A stretch of DNA of 38,579 nucleotides. Origin: Deferribacterales bacterium UBA4806. Lineage in GTDB: Bacteria > Chrysiogenota > Deferribacteres > Deferribacterales > UBA228. A program made the position numbers and the translations under genes. The DNA lies in the NCBI GenBank assembly GCA_002402635.1, contig DHGE01000086.1, positions 1 to 38,579 on the forward strand, written 5' to 3'. Of this stretch, positions 25,405-34,119 are shown in pieces. The stretch's first letter is position 1. The number at the start of each line of letters is the position of its first letter. Below the pieces are notes generated by a model. That model was given only the letters and a program-made list of their open reading frames with translations, did no database searches and was not told where the DNA came from.

Positions 25405-26906
25405 GTAATAATAATTTTTTTCCCCAACTCTTCTTCAAGTAATTCCTTTTTGCTGTTCGCACCCTCTATTTCGATATAAATATCCATATCAGAGATAGGT
25501 TTGATTTGAAGTACATCATTATTTTCATTAATTAATATATCATGAACAAGCATATTATGTGACCTATCCAGTCCATCAGCTAACCTTAAAAGTCCTGCGA
25601 GTTTCCTTATAATAGCTTTTTGATCCGTTCCCATGTTATTATATGGTTCATGGTTTACCTTTGGGAGACTTCGTCTGTGATATCTTGCTACATTCGCAAT
25701 AATCTCCATCTCTTCAGGAGTATATCCTAATAGTTCAGAATTTTTTATTAAGTAATAAGAATGCTTATGATGACTTGAATAGCTGATATAGTTGCCAATA
25801 TCATGGAGAATAGCTGCCCCTTCAAGTATTTTTCTGTATTTTTCATTTAGCTGCAATCGATCCTTCAATAATTCAAATAACTTGTTAACAAGAAAATTTA
25901 CCTGTCTGGCATGGTCCTCCTCAAATGAAAATTTATTACCTATCTCAATAAGTCTTGAAAATCTAACATCATCGCCATTCTGAAATGGCAATTCAAATCC
26001 CATTTTATTCATAGTGTCAATTGTTAAGCCAGTCCTTAAACCTGCCCTTAGTGTATAAAAACCAGATAATCGCGTTTTTTCCAATAAAATATCTATAAAC
26101 AGCATAGCAGCGAGCATAATATCAGCTCTTTGAGCTTCTATACCATTAATATTTTTTATAATATCAATCTTTTTCATCTCCATCATACTTATCAACTTTT
26201 TTAAAAATTTCCTATCTACATATTTTATCGCTGTATCTTCTTTACTTTTTTCTTTATAATAAATTTCAGATACATTATACATTGTACCACCTGAGCAGAT
26301 GATCAGTGCTATATCTTTATTAATTTCGTAGTGTTTTAATTGCCCTGAAATATATTTCTTCATTTTTAATACTTCGTCTATTAATGGTGGAGTATGTTTT
26401 ATAAACATTTTGGTTAATTTTGAACATCCAAGATTAGTGGTTATAGCATTTTTTAGATTACCGTTATCGGTTATACAGATCTCTGCTGATCCACCACCAA
26501 TATCCACAACAATAGCATTTGATTTTGAAAGCTGAAAATTTGCAGCAGCCGATAGATAGTTAAAATAGGCTTCATCTTTTCCCGAGATAATTTCAACTTT
26601 CAAGCCAACTTCTTTTTCAATTTTATCTGCAACTATATAACCATTTTTTGCTTCTCTGAATGCTGCAGTTGCCACAACTCTTGTAATATCAACATTTTTG
26701 CCATCAATTAGGCTTTTTATTTTTTTTAAAACATTTAATATATCATCAACTGCTCTATCACTAAACTCTCCTCTTAAAAATACTTCATCTCCAATCCTTA
26801 GAATCTCTTTATAATCTTCTACAATTTTGTAACTTTTCCCAAGAATTTCTGAAATCTGCATTCTTATAGAATTGCTTCCAATGTCAATAACAGCTATTTG
26901 AGGCAT
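25401..26906 (-). CDS. ppx: Exopolyphosphatase / pppGpp phosphohydrolase with HD domain
   Basis: 501 residues. The ASKHA nucleotide/phosphate motifs are intact (AVIDIGSNSIRM with D8; VVDIGGGSAEI), and the acidic ISGKDEAYFNY block carries the catalytic glutamate region. The C-terminal half is HD-like with HDIG at 368-371 and a following HHKHS. It releases phosphate from polyphosphate ends, and may also hydrolyse pppGpp. The ATG at 26906 has AAGGTGG upstream and sits 18 bases after parA. Confidence 0.9.
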   Translation of the reverse strand: MPQIAVIDIGSNSIRMQISEILGKSYKIVEDYKEILRIGDEVFLRGEFSDRAVDDILNVLKKIKSLIDGKNVDITRVVATAAFREAKNGYIVADKIEKEVGLKVEIISGKDEAYFNYLSAAANFQLSKSNAIVVDIGGGSAEICITDNGNLKNAITTNLGCSKLTKMFIKHTPPLIDEVLKMKKYISGQLKHYEINKDIALIICSGGTMYNVSEIYYKEKSKEDTAIKYVDRKFLKKLISMMEMKKIDIIKNINGIEAQRADIMLAAMLFIDILLEKTRLSGFYTLRAGLRTGLTIDTMNKMGFELPFQNGDDVRFSRLIEIGNKFSFEEDHARQVNFLVNKLFELLKDRLQLNEKYRKILEGAAILHDIGNYISYSSHHKHSYYLIKNSELLGYTPEEMEIIANVARYHRRSLPKVNHEPYNNMGTDQKAIIRKLAGLLRLADGLDRSHNMLVHDILINENNDVLQIKPISDMDIYIEIEGANSKKELLEEELGKKIIIT

Positions 26907-26924
26907 ATTTCCACCTTAAAATAT

Positions 26925-27671
26925 TTATATATTTAATAGATTTTTTATTTCGAACCACAAATTTTTTAATGCCTTATCTGCTTTACTTCCACTTGAAAAA
27001 GTGGCTACAGGAGCTCTATATTCTCCCATTCTTTCTATTGTTGAAGAATATGGTATTGTACTTTTTAAACATAGTTTATTGCTTTTAGGAAATTCTTCAG
27101 CTATTTTTTTGTGCATTTTTTTTCTGTAATCTACCATAGTAAAAAAAGCATAGGTCATAATATTACTTTTTATATTTTCATTAATGTATTTAATTAAAAT
27201 CTCATATGCCCTGATTGATAATGTTGTTGGAATAATTGGTACAAGTAAAAAATCGGAAACTTTTAAAATATATTCTGAAATCAAATTGAAACTTGCAGGA
27301 CAATCAAAAACTACTAAATCATACTCATCTTCAAGATTTTCCAAAAGTGAAGTAAATTTCTTCTTTACTTTTTTAGTTTCATTAATAATTATATCCAAGT
27401 CCTTGTATGAAAAATCTGATGGTATTATATCTAAATTATCATAATTACTCTTTTTTACATTTTTATAAATAAATTTACCTTCCTTAAATATATCTTCTGG
27501 ATTACCCTTCAATTTACTTTCAATACGAAAATAAAAAGTAGCAGAACTCTGTATATCCATATCCCATAAGAGTACTTTTAATTTGTTTAGCGTTGCTAAG
27601 TATGCTATGTTAACAGCTGTTGCTGTTTTACCCACTCCACCCTTTGTACTATTAATAGCTAATATTTTCAA
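26925..27671 (-). CDS. ParA/MinD-family ATPase, orphan in a polyphosphate operon
   Basis: A 248-residue ParA-type P-loop ATPase: deviant Walker A with signature lysine KGGVGKTATAV at residue ~10, switch region LLWDMDIQSSATF, and Walker B LVVFDCPASFNL. Such ATPases form nucleotide-dependent gradients on the nucleoid that position cargo. No ParB, parS or chromosome-partition gene is nearby; the gene lies between the CHAD and ppx genes, overlapping the former by 4 bases (TTGA). I infer that it positions polyphosphate granules, by analogy with McdA and carboxysomes. The start is TTG with GAAGG upstream. Confidence 0.85.
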   Translation of the reverse strand: MKILAINSTKGGVGKTATAVNIAYLATLNKLKVLLWDMDIQSSATFYFRIESKLKGNPEDIFKEGKFIYKNVKKSNYDNLDIIPSDFSYKDLDIIINETKKVKKKFTSLLENLEDEYDLVVFDCPASFNLISEYILKVSDFLLVPIIPTTLSIRAYEILIKYINENIKSNIMTYAFFTMVDYRKKMHKKIAEEFPKSNKLCLKSTIPYSSTIERMGEYRAPVATFSSGSKADKALKNLWFEIKNLLNI

Positions 27672-29176
27672 AAACTTAAAACCTTCTTGAATTTTTTACT
27701 TTCTATAAGATCATTAAAATTGTCAAAGTGATCAAGAAAATTTATTGAACTAGATTGTTGTTTTTCTTCTAATAACCTAAATAAATAGCCAGCTGTCAGA
27801 AAGACATTTGATGTTACATTTTCGGTTTTTGATAATCCATCAATTATCTCAGAAAGCATCTTTTTTTGTACCTCTACATCTTGGTACAAGCCCAAAGTAT
27901 CCTGTAATATTTTAAGAGCATCAACTACCTTTTCATAAATGTTATCACTATACAAGGGAGAAAAAAATTCAAGAACATATCGTAATTTTTTACATGAGAT
28001 TCTTAATTTATGTAAGTTTTTAGAGTTAAAATCTTTCAAAGCCATTTGATACTTTTTATTCACTCTTTTTAATGCTTCAAAAATATAATAAGGAGCTATT
28101 TCGCCCACAGGTTTTAGCCCCATTTCTCCAGCATATTGTAAATCAGAATTTTCGAGGAATCTTTTCCATTTGTTTAAGGTGTTATTAAATTTCTGTGATA
28201 ATAAAAACTTGGCCAGTTTACTATATTCTCTAATTCTTAACTTATTTAAATGGTCGAGCAACAACTTGAGCCCTGGTTTTAAATTATCTGGAAAATCAAA
28301 CTTTAATTGTATAAGAGATAAAAACTGTATATCTAAATCCCTTGCTTTATTAGTCTTTTCAGTTATTTCTGCAAATCCCTTATTAAACGCCAATATACAA
28401 TCTTCTCTAAAAACACCTTTTAATTGCATTAATGCTGTTCTTGTTCTCCTCGTGGCTACTCTAAAATCATGTAAATACTCTGTATCAATATGAAATTTGA
28501 TTCCTGTAATATTTTTTTCCATTAAGTTGAACATATGCATTAAAATTTGTTTTGTAGAATTATAGGCCAACTCATCTTTTTTAATTTTTAAATACATTTT
28601 TGTTGAGTACTCTTCTAAATTTACACCTGATTTACTAAAAATAAACTTGAGAATATTTTTTAACTTAAAGGCACCAGTACTTTCTACTATAAGTTTAATA
28701 TTACTAGCTTCTTTCTTATATCCCTTAATTCTATTAACTCTTACTAAAGAAAAATAAAATTGAGGAAACTTAAATACTCCTAAATTTGCAATAATTTTAC
28801 CGTCAGTATTATAGATATTGTATTCTCTGGACTCAATTTTTATTTTAAATACTTCATTTAATGCACGAACATCTATTATTCCTTTTAACACCTCTCTCAC
28901 ATTTCCATCAGTTATATCCCACCAGAAGTGAAAATCTACATTGTTATTTTCAAGGTTATAGCTTAATACTTTTTTTAATCCTTTTCCCTGTAGGAAAAGC
29001 ACATTATCATTTTTATAAAGACATAAATCATTAAAATATAGACGAAAGTCAAAGGTATCATAAAAATGAAAATCCCCAAAGATTTCTCGTGATTTTTCAA
29101 TTTTATAATTTTTAGCAATAATCTCCAGTATATTAAATCTATCACTTTCAAAGAGATAATAAATAATAATTGACAC
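27668..29176 (-). CDS. CHAD-domain polyphosphate-binding protein with CYTH-like N-terminus
   Basis: 502 residues. The C-terminal ~300 are a CHAD domain with the conserved basic helices EYLHDFRVATRRTRTAL and NLHKLRISCKKLRYVLEFF, the histidine/arginine/lysine pattern that binds polyphosphate. The N-terminal ~200 look like a strongly divergent CYTH (triphosphate tunnel) domain, with YDTFDFRLY as the possible first strand but without a clear ExExK. CHAD proteins sit on polyphosphate granules. The start is uncertain: GTG 29176 lies on top of AGGAG, and an ATT 6 bases further in has better spacing. Confidence 0.85.
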   Translation of the reverse strand: MSIIIYYLFESDRFNILEIIAKNYKIEKSREIFGDFHFYDTFDFRLYFNDLCLYKNDNVLFLQGKGLKKVLSYNLENNNVDFHFWWDITDGNVREVLKGIIDVRALNEVFKIKIESREYNIYNTDGKIIANLGVFKFPQFYFSLVRVNRIKGYKKEASNIKLIVESTGAFKLKNILKFIFSKSGVNLEEYSTKMYLKIKKDELAYNSTKQILMHMFNLMEKNITGIKFHIDTEYLHDFRVATRRTRTALMQLKGVFREDCILAFNKGFAEITEKTNKARDLDIQFLSLIQLKFDFPDNLKPGLKLLLDHLNKLRIREYSKLAKFLLSQKFNNTLNKWKRFLENSDLQYAGEMGLKPVGEIAPYYIFEALKRVNKKYQMALKDFNSKNLHKLRISCKKLRYVLEFFSPLYSDNIYEKVVDALKILQDTLGLYQDVEVQKKMLSEIIDGLSKTENVTSNVFLTAGYLFRLLEEKQQSSSINFLDHFDNFNDLIESKKFKKVLSF

Positions 29177-29178
29177 TC

Positions 29179-29634
29179 CTATATGAGTACTTTTTGTTGG
29201 ACTAGATTTATTAGAGAACCATCTCTGATATGCATGATTGAACCTTTCTTTAATATAATCTGCAATTTTCCTTCTGTTAAATAATCAGAAACAAAATTAG
29301 AAATATCTGGTTCATGGCCAACTAAACATATAATTTCAAATTTTGAGTTTTCACTAATAATTGAATGGTAATCATTTACAGTTGCACCAGGATTTAATCT
29401 AGAATCAACAATAAATTTTACATTGCAATATTTATTCAAAATTTCAGCTGTTTGTTTTGCCCTTAAAGCCTCCGAGGAAATAATAATGTTGGGTTTCTTA
29501 AATTTTCTAAGAAATTTTTTAAAGGCACTCTTTGCCCTAGAAATTCCTTTTTTTATTAAAGGTCTCTGTAAATCGTTCTTATTCCATTGTCCTACATTAA
29601 CTGCATGAGCATGTCTAATTATATATATATCCAT
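29179..29634 (-). CDS. sixA: SixA-like histidine phosphatase
   Basis: 151 residues of the histidine-phosphatase superfamily. The phospho-accepting histidine is in YIIRHAHA (H8), with SSEALRAKQTAEI and CLVGHEPDIS as the other catalytic blocks. SixA proteins remove phosphate from histidine residues. SixA-type and CHAD genes are often found together, so it may act on a polyphosphate-linked substrate. It is the first gene of the polyphosphate operon and ends 3 bases before the CHAD start. Confidence 0.85.
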   Translation of the reverse strand: MDIYIIRHAHAVNVGQWNKNDLQRPLIKKGISRAKSAFKKFLRKFKKPNIIISSEALRAKQTAEILNKYCNVKFIVDSRLNPGATVNDYHSIISENSKFEIICLVGHEPDISNFVSDYLTEGKLQIILKKGSIMHIRDGSLINLVQQKVLI

Positions 29635-29659
29635 AAATATACCATCCTTCTTATTAATG

Positions 29660-29688
29660 ATTTTAAATAATAATGACTATACTTTCAA
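29660..29688 (-). promoter_or_regulatory. Candidate promoter of the polyphosphate operon
   Basis: On the minus strand TTGAAA (complement of 29683-29688), 17 bases, then TAAAAT (complement of 29660-29665), about 25 bases before the sixA ATG. No Pho box is recognisable. Confidence 0.5.
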
Positions 29689-29707
29689 GCACCTTTTAAG
29701 CTTTTAC

Positions 29708-29735
29708 TTGATAAATTATTGTAAAAAACTAAAAT
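29708..29735 (+). promoter_or_regulatory. Candidate promoter of the metY operon
   Basis: TTGATA at 29708-29713, 16 bases, then TAAAAT at 29730-29735, about 20 bases before the metY ATG, which follows GGGAGGT. I saw no S-adenosylmethionine riboswitch or T-box in the short leader. Confidence 0.45.
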
Positions 29736-29756
29736 AGTCATATCAGGGAGGTTTTA

Positions 29757-31043
29757 ATGAAAGAAATCGAATCAATTTTATTACATTATGGTTACTTACC
29801 AGATTCAACTAAATCTATGGCTGTTCCAATATACCAGACAACAAGTTATGTTTTTGAGAATGCTGAGGTAGCAACAAAGCTTTTTGCATTGGAAAAAGAG
29901 GGCTTTATTTATACAAGAATAAATAATCCCACTGTGGATGTACTTGAAAAAAGGCTTGCAGCGCTACACAATGGGGTGGCAACAGTAGCCACTTCTTCTG
30001 GCCAGGCAGCAATATGTTATGCACTGCTTAATATAGCAAAAAATGGAGACAATATTGTATCTTCAACAAACCTTTATGGTGGTACTTATACATTATTCAA
30101 ATATACCTTTGCTAAATTTGGCATAGAAGTGCGCTTCATAGATTCATCGAATCCAGAAAATTTTAGAAATGCTGCTGATCAGAATACTAAGGCTTTCTAC
30201 ACAGAAAGTATAGGTAATCCAAAAGATAATATTGATGATTTTGAGAAAATTTCTGAAATTGCACACTCAATGAATATACCTCTAATTATAGATAATACCG
30301 TTGTTCCATTTATTTTTAATCCATTCAGATATGGGGCAGATATTATAATTTATTCCTTAACTAAATTTATTAGCGGCAATGGGACTTCCATTGGTGGTGC
30401 TGTTATAGAAAAGGGTGATTTTAATTGGGACAATGGTAAATTTCCTGATTTTGTGGATCCAGATCCATCATACCACGGATTAAAATATTGGGAGAAATTC
30501 GGCAATCATGACAATGCCATTATTAGAGGCAGTTCATATAGTATGAAGCTAAGATTGCAACTTTTAAGAGATATGGGTGCTGCTATTTCACCGTTTAATG
30601 CATTTTTAATATTGGAAGGTTTAGAAACGCTTCCTTTGAGAATGATAAAGCACTGTGAAAACGCATACTTAGTCGCTAAATTTTTAGATGGACATGATAA
30701 GGTCTCCTGGGTTGTTTATCCAGGTCTACCCACACATAAGGATCATAACAATGCAAAAAAATATTTAAAAAATTATTATGGCGCTATTATTGGTTTTGGT
30801 GTAAAAGGAGGATTCGAGGCTGGAAAAAAATTTATTAATAATATTAAGATGATAAAACATTTAGCCAACATAGGTGATGCTAAATCACTAATAATACATC
30901 CAGCAAGCACTACACATTCGCAATTGACTGCAGAGGAAAGGTTGGCTGCCGGAGTTAGTGATGATTTTATTAGACTATCTGTAGGTATAGAAAATGTAAA
31001 CGATATTATTGATTCACTTGATACTGCTTTAAAAAGTATTTAA
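29757..31043 (+). CDS. metY: O-acetylhomoserine sulfhydrylase (MetY type)
   Basis: 428 residues of the Cys/Met-metabolism PLP family. The PLP lysine is K203 in IIYSLTKFISG. Other family blocks are YTRINNPTVDVLEKRLAAL, SSGQAAI and the C-terminal HPASTTHSQL. The length and the SLTKFISGNGTSIGG form fit MetY rather than cystathionine synthase. It makes homocysteine from O-acetylhomoserine and sulfide in the cytoplasm. It is followed after 13 bases by cysK, so the pair assimilates sulfide into both sulfur amino acids. Confidence 0.92.
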   Translation: MKEIESILLHYGYLPDSTKSMAVPIYQTTSYVFENAEVATKLFALEKEGFIYTRINNPTVDVLEKRLAALHNGVATVATSSGQAAICYALLNIAKNGDNIVSSTNLYGGTYTLFKYTFAKFGIEVRFIDSSNPENFRNAADQNTKAFYTESIGNPKDNIDDFEKISEIAHSMNIPLIIDNTVVPFIFNPFRYGADIIIYSLTKFISGNGTSIGGAVIEKGDFNWDNGKFPDFVDPDPSYHGLKYWEKFGNHDNAIIRGSSYSMKLRLQLLRDMGAAISPFNAFLILEGLETLPLRMIKHCENAYLVAKFLDGHDKVSWVVYPGLPTHKDHNNAKKYLKNYYGAIIGFGVKGGFEAGKKFINNIKMIKHLANIGDAKSLIIHPASTTHSQLTAEERLAAGVSDDFIRLSVGIENVNDIIDSLDTALKSI

Positions 31044-31056
31044 ATGAGGAAAATTT

Positions 31057-32007
31057 ATGCTTAATATTTTCAATAAGAATTATCAATCTGTAGGCAACAC
31101 TCCTTTGGTGCAATTATTAAATTTTTTGAATGAAGTAGATAACAACAATCTTTTTGCTAAAGTAGAATCTAGGAATCCTGCTTTCTCTGTAAAAGATAGA
31201 GTTGCCTATTCCATGATAATAGATGCTTTAAAGTCTGGATTATTAAAAGAAAATATGGAGATAATAGAACCAACAAGTGGCAATACCGGCATTGCTTTGT
31301 CAATGGTAGGAGCAAGCTTAAATTTCACAGTTAATATTGTGATGCCTGAAACAATGAGTAATGAAAGGAAAAAACTCATATCTGCTTTAGGTGCTAAACT
31401 AATCTTAACAGATGGACAAAAAGGTATGAAAGGAGCTATTGATAAAGCACGAATATTGATAAATGAAAATCCTGGAAAATACTATATGCCAGATCAATTT
31501 TCAAATCCATGTAACCCGAAAATTCATGAACTAACAACTGGACCAGAGATATCCCATGCATTAGACGAACAGGTTGATATTATAGTTGCTGGAGTTGGTA
31601 CGGGTGGTACAATAACTGGCATTTCGCAATATTTTAAAAAAGTCTGTAATAAACAAATGAAAACAATTGCAGTTGAACCAGAAAAAAGTCCTGCAATAAC
31701 TTATAAATTAAGTAATCGCCAATACACACCGGCTCCTCACTCAATTCAAGGGATTGGAGCTGGATTTATACCTGCTATATTAGATCTTTCACTAATAGAC
31801 GAAGTTGTAACAGTAAGTGATGAGGAAGCAATTGATTATGCACAATTACTTATGAAAAAAGAAGGGATACTTGCTGGTATTTCTTCAGGAGCTGCTGTTG
31901 CAGGGGCAATAAAATATATAAAAATAAATAAATTAAAAAATAAAAATATTGTAGTTATCTTACCTGACACAGGTGAAAGGTACTTATCTACATCCTTATT
32001 TTTATAG
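31057..32007 (+). CDS. cysK: Cysteine synthase (O-acetylserine sulfhydrylase)
   Basis: 316 residues, usual length. The PLP lysine is K46 in NPAFSVKDRVAY. Substrate and phosphate loops are visible in EPTSGNTGIALSM and GVGTGGTITGISQYFK, and SIQGIGAGFIP is the CysK block. It makes cysteine from O-acetylserine and sulfide. GAGG precedes the ATG. No cysE is present in the window. Confidence 0.93.
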   Translation: MLNIFNKNYQSVGNTPLVQLLNFLNEVDNNNLFAKVESRNPAFSVKDRVAYSMIIDALKSGLLKENMEIIEPTSGNTGIALSMVGASLNFTVNIVMPETMSNERKKLISALGAKLILTDGQKGMKGAIDKARILINENPGKYYMPDQFSNPCNPKIHELTTGPEISHALDEQVDIIVAGVGTGGTITGISQYFKKVCNKQMKTIAVEPEKSPAITYKLSNRQYTPAPHSIQGIGAGFIPAILDLSLIDEVVTVSDEEAIDYAQLLMKKEGILAGISSGAAVAGAIKYIKINKLKNKNIVVILPDTGERYLSTSLFL

Positions 32008-32026
32008 GTTTAAAAGAGATAAAATT

Positions 32027-32404
32027 ATGTTTGGATTTGGATTTTCTGAGGTAATGGTGATTTTGATTATTGCTCTTCTTGTAGTTGGACCTAAAAAACT
32101 ACCTGAAGTAGCAAAAATGATTGGTAGAGGTTATGCTCAATTTAAAAGGGCCTTTGAGGATATAAAAGATACTGTTGATTTAGATTTAGACCTTGACAAT
32201 AATAGACAAAGCTATAAAAAGTCAAAAACTAGCATAAATGAAATTTATCGAGAAAAATGGGAGGATGACATAGCAAAAAGTGAGAATGCTGAGTCATCTG
32301 ATGACACTACAAATAACTCAGAATATGCTGATGGCAATGAACATAAAATAGATGAGATGAAAGATCTAATAGATGAAAGCAAAAAAGAAGACAAAAATAG
32401 CTGA
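32027..32404 (+). CDS. tatA: Sec-independent translocase subunit TatA/TatB
   Basis: 125 residues: one N-terminal membrane helix (FSEVMVILIIALLVVGPKKLPE), an amphipathic helix (IGRGYAQFKRAFEDIKD), and a long acidic, low-complexity tail. The 125-residue length and the tail are somewhat TatB-like. It forms the pore/receptor part of the twin-arginine export system with the next gene. ATG 32027 lies 20 bases after cysK; an upstream GTG at 31973 inside cysK would add a non-homologous stretch. Confidence 0.88.
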   Translation: MFGFGFSEVMVILIIALLVVGPKKLPEVAKMIGRGYAQFKRAFEDIKDTVDLDLDLDNNRQSYKKSKTSINEIYREKWEDDIAKSENAESSDDTTNNSEYADGNEHKIDEMKDLIDESKKEDKNS

Positions 32405-33158
32405 TATTGAAGAGAAATTACCTCTAACTTCACATCTTGAAGAGTTAAGGTCTAGATTAATAAAGGTTTTTATCTGCCTGGCTATTGTTTTTGCAATATG
32501 CTACTGGCAAAGTGGTGTAATCTTCTCTTTCGTTGCTGAACCACTTGTTAAGTTACTACCAGAAAATTCAAAATTGACTATGCTAAAGATTACAGAAGGA
32601 TTTGTTACAGAACTGAAAATGTCATTTTATGCGGCAATATTTTTCAGTATGCCCTATATTTTATATCAAATATGGAAGTTTATTGCACCAGGCCTCTATA
32701 CACATGAAAAGAAATATACCTCAATGTTTGTCATTTTTGCATCTATCCTTTTTTTTATAGGAGCAACCTTTGCTTACTATGTTGTCTTCCCCTTTGGCTT
32801 TAAATTCTTTCTTAAATATGTTAACGATAATGTTGTGGCTACTCTTTCAATAGGATGGTATTTAAGTTTTTTCATCCAGTTCATCATTGCCTTTGGTTCA
32901 ATTTTTGAATTACCAATATTCATTTTATTTCTCTCTAAATTGGGAATTGTTACACCTGAAATGTTAAAAAAATATAGAAGATATGCAATAGTAATAATAT
33001 TTATAGTAGCTGCAATTCTTACACCACCTGACGCAGTTTCCCAGATTATGATGGCTGTACCACTTCTTTTACTTTACGAAATAAGTATATATGTTGCTAA
33101 ATATTTTGGTAAGAGAAGCGAGTATGTAGCAGAGGGAGAAACAAATGATACTGAGTGA
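32373..33158 (+). CDS. tatC: Sec-independent translocase subunit TatC
   Basis: 261 residues with six membrane spans. The conserved N-terminal LTSHLEELRSRLIK, FIAPGLYTHEKKY and the C-terminal AILTPPDAVSQIMMAVPLLLLYE are TatC hallmarks. It recognises twin-arginine signal peptides of folded, often molybdenum-containing proteins. The start overlaps tatA by 32 bases. The next gene, moaA, overlaps its end by 14 bases. Confidence 0.95.
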   Translation: MKAKKKTKIADIEEKLPLTSHLEELRSRLIKVFICLAIVFAICYWQSGVIFSFVAEPLVKLLPENSKLTMLKITEGFVTELKMSFYAAIFFSMPYILYQIWKFIAPGLYTHEKKYTSMFVIFASILFFIGATFAYYVVFPFGFKFFLKYVNDNVVATLSIGWYLSFFIQFIIAFGSIFELPIFILFLSKLGIVTPEMLKKYRRYAIVIIFIVAAILTPPDAVSQIMMAVPLLLLYEISIYVAKYFGKRSEYVAEGETNDTE

Positions 33159-34119
33159 TAACTTTGGTAGAGTTTTTAAATACTTAAGGGTATCAATTAC
33201 TGACAGGTGTAATTATAAATGTAAGTACTGTTCTCCTTATAATTCATTTAAACATATAGATCATAACAGGGTATTGCGTTATGAGGATATTTTATACATT
33301 ATTAGTACATTGGCGAGATATGGTCTTAAGAAAGTACGTATAACAGGCGGAGAGCCACTTGTCAGAAAGGGATTACCAGAATTTATTTCGGAAATAAACA
33401 GAATCAAAGAAATTGAGGAAATCACAGTTACTACTAATGGGTCACTATTAGATAAATGTGGAGTTCAGTTGAAAAAAGCTGGTGTAAAAAGAATAAATAT
33501 TAGTTTAGACTCACTTCAAGCTGATAAGTATGCTTTTATAACTGGTGGTTTTGATTTAGATAAAATCATTGAGAATATAAAATTTGCAAAAAAATGTGGC
33601 TTTAATCCCATTAAAATAAATACAGTTATGATTAAAGACTTTAATGACAATGAAATTTTAGATTTCTGCGAATTTGCAGAAAGTACTGAAACAATAGTAA
33701 GATTCATAGAATTTATGCCAGTTGGTGGCATTGAATGGAATTACGACAAAGTACTTTCTGGTGAAAGTATTTTAAAAATCATTTCCACTCAATATAAAGT
33801 GTCAAACCTCAACAATAATAGGAGTCCATCAAGAGATTACAGGCTTTCAAATGGTGCAACAATAGGTATAATAAGTCCAGTAACACATCACTTCTGTGAA
33901 TTTTGTGATAAATTGAGGCTTATGGCAGATGGCAATATAAAACCATGCCTCTTAATGAATGAGGAAGTAGACTTATTCAATATAATTAAGGATAGAGATG
34001 ATAACCGACTTATAAACACATTAATAAATATCCTTAAATTAAAAAATAGAGAGCATATCATATTACAAGAGAGGTCTTTTAAAAATAATGGGAAACCAAT
34101 GTCATCCATTGGCGGATAA
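33145..34119 (+). CDS. moaA: GTP 3',8-cyclase MoaA (molybdenum cofactor synthesis)
   Basis: 324 residues. The radical-SAM cluster is RCNYKCKYC (C22, C26, C29), followed by ITGGEPLVR for S-adenosylmethionine binding. The second 4Fe-4S site is in HHFCEFCDKLRLMADGNIKPC. The C-terminus ends in the two glycines required by the family (SSIGG). It converts GTP to the first molybdopterin intermediate. Its cluster with tatC suggests supply of molybdoenzymes exported by Tat. GGGAG precedes the ATG by 6 bases. Confidence 0.95.
   Translation: MILSDNFGRVFKYLRVSITDRCNYKCKYCSPYNSFKHIDHNRVLRYEDILYIISTLARYGLKKVRITGGEPLVRKGLPEFISEINRIKEIEEITVTTNGSLLDKCGVQLKKAGVKRINISLDSLQADKYAFITGGFDLDKIIENIKFAKKCGFNPIKINTVMIKDFNDNEILDFCEFAESTETIVRFIEFMPVGGIEWNYDKVLSGESILKIISTQYKVSNLNNNRSPSRDYRLSNGATIGIISPVTHHFCEFCDKLRLMADGNIKPCLLMNEEVDLFNIIKDRDDNRLINTLINILKLKNREHIILQERSFKNNGKPMSSIGG

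Noticed and set aside
26925..27671. ParA gene as part of chromosome or plasmid partition
   Set aside because: No ParB, parS-like repeats, dnaA, gid or replication genes are nearby. Its tight placement within polyphosphate genes argues for another cargo.
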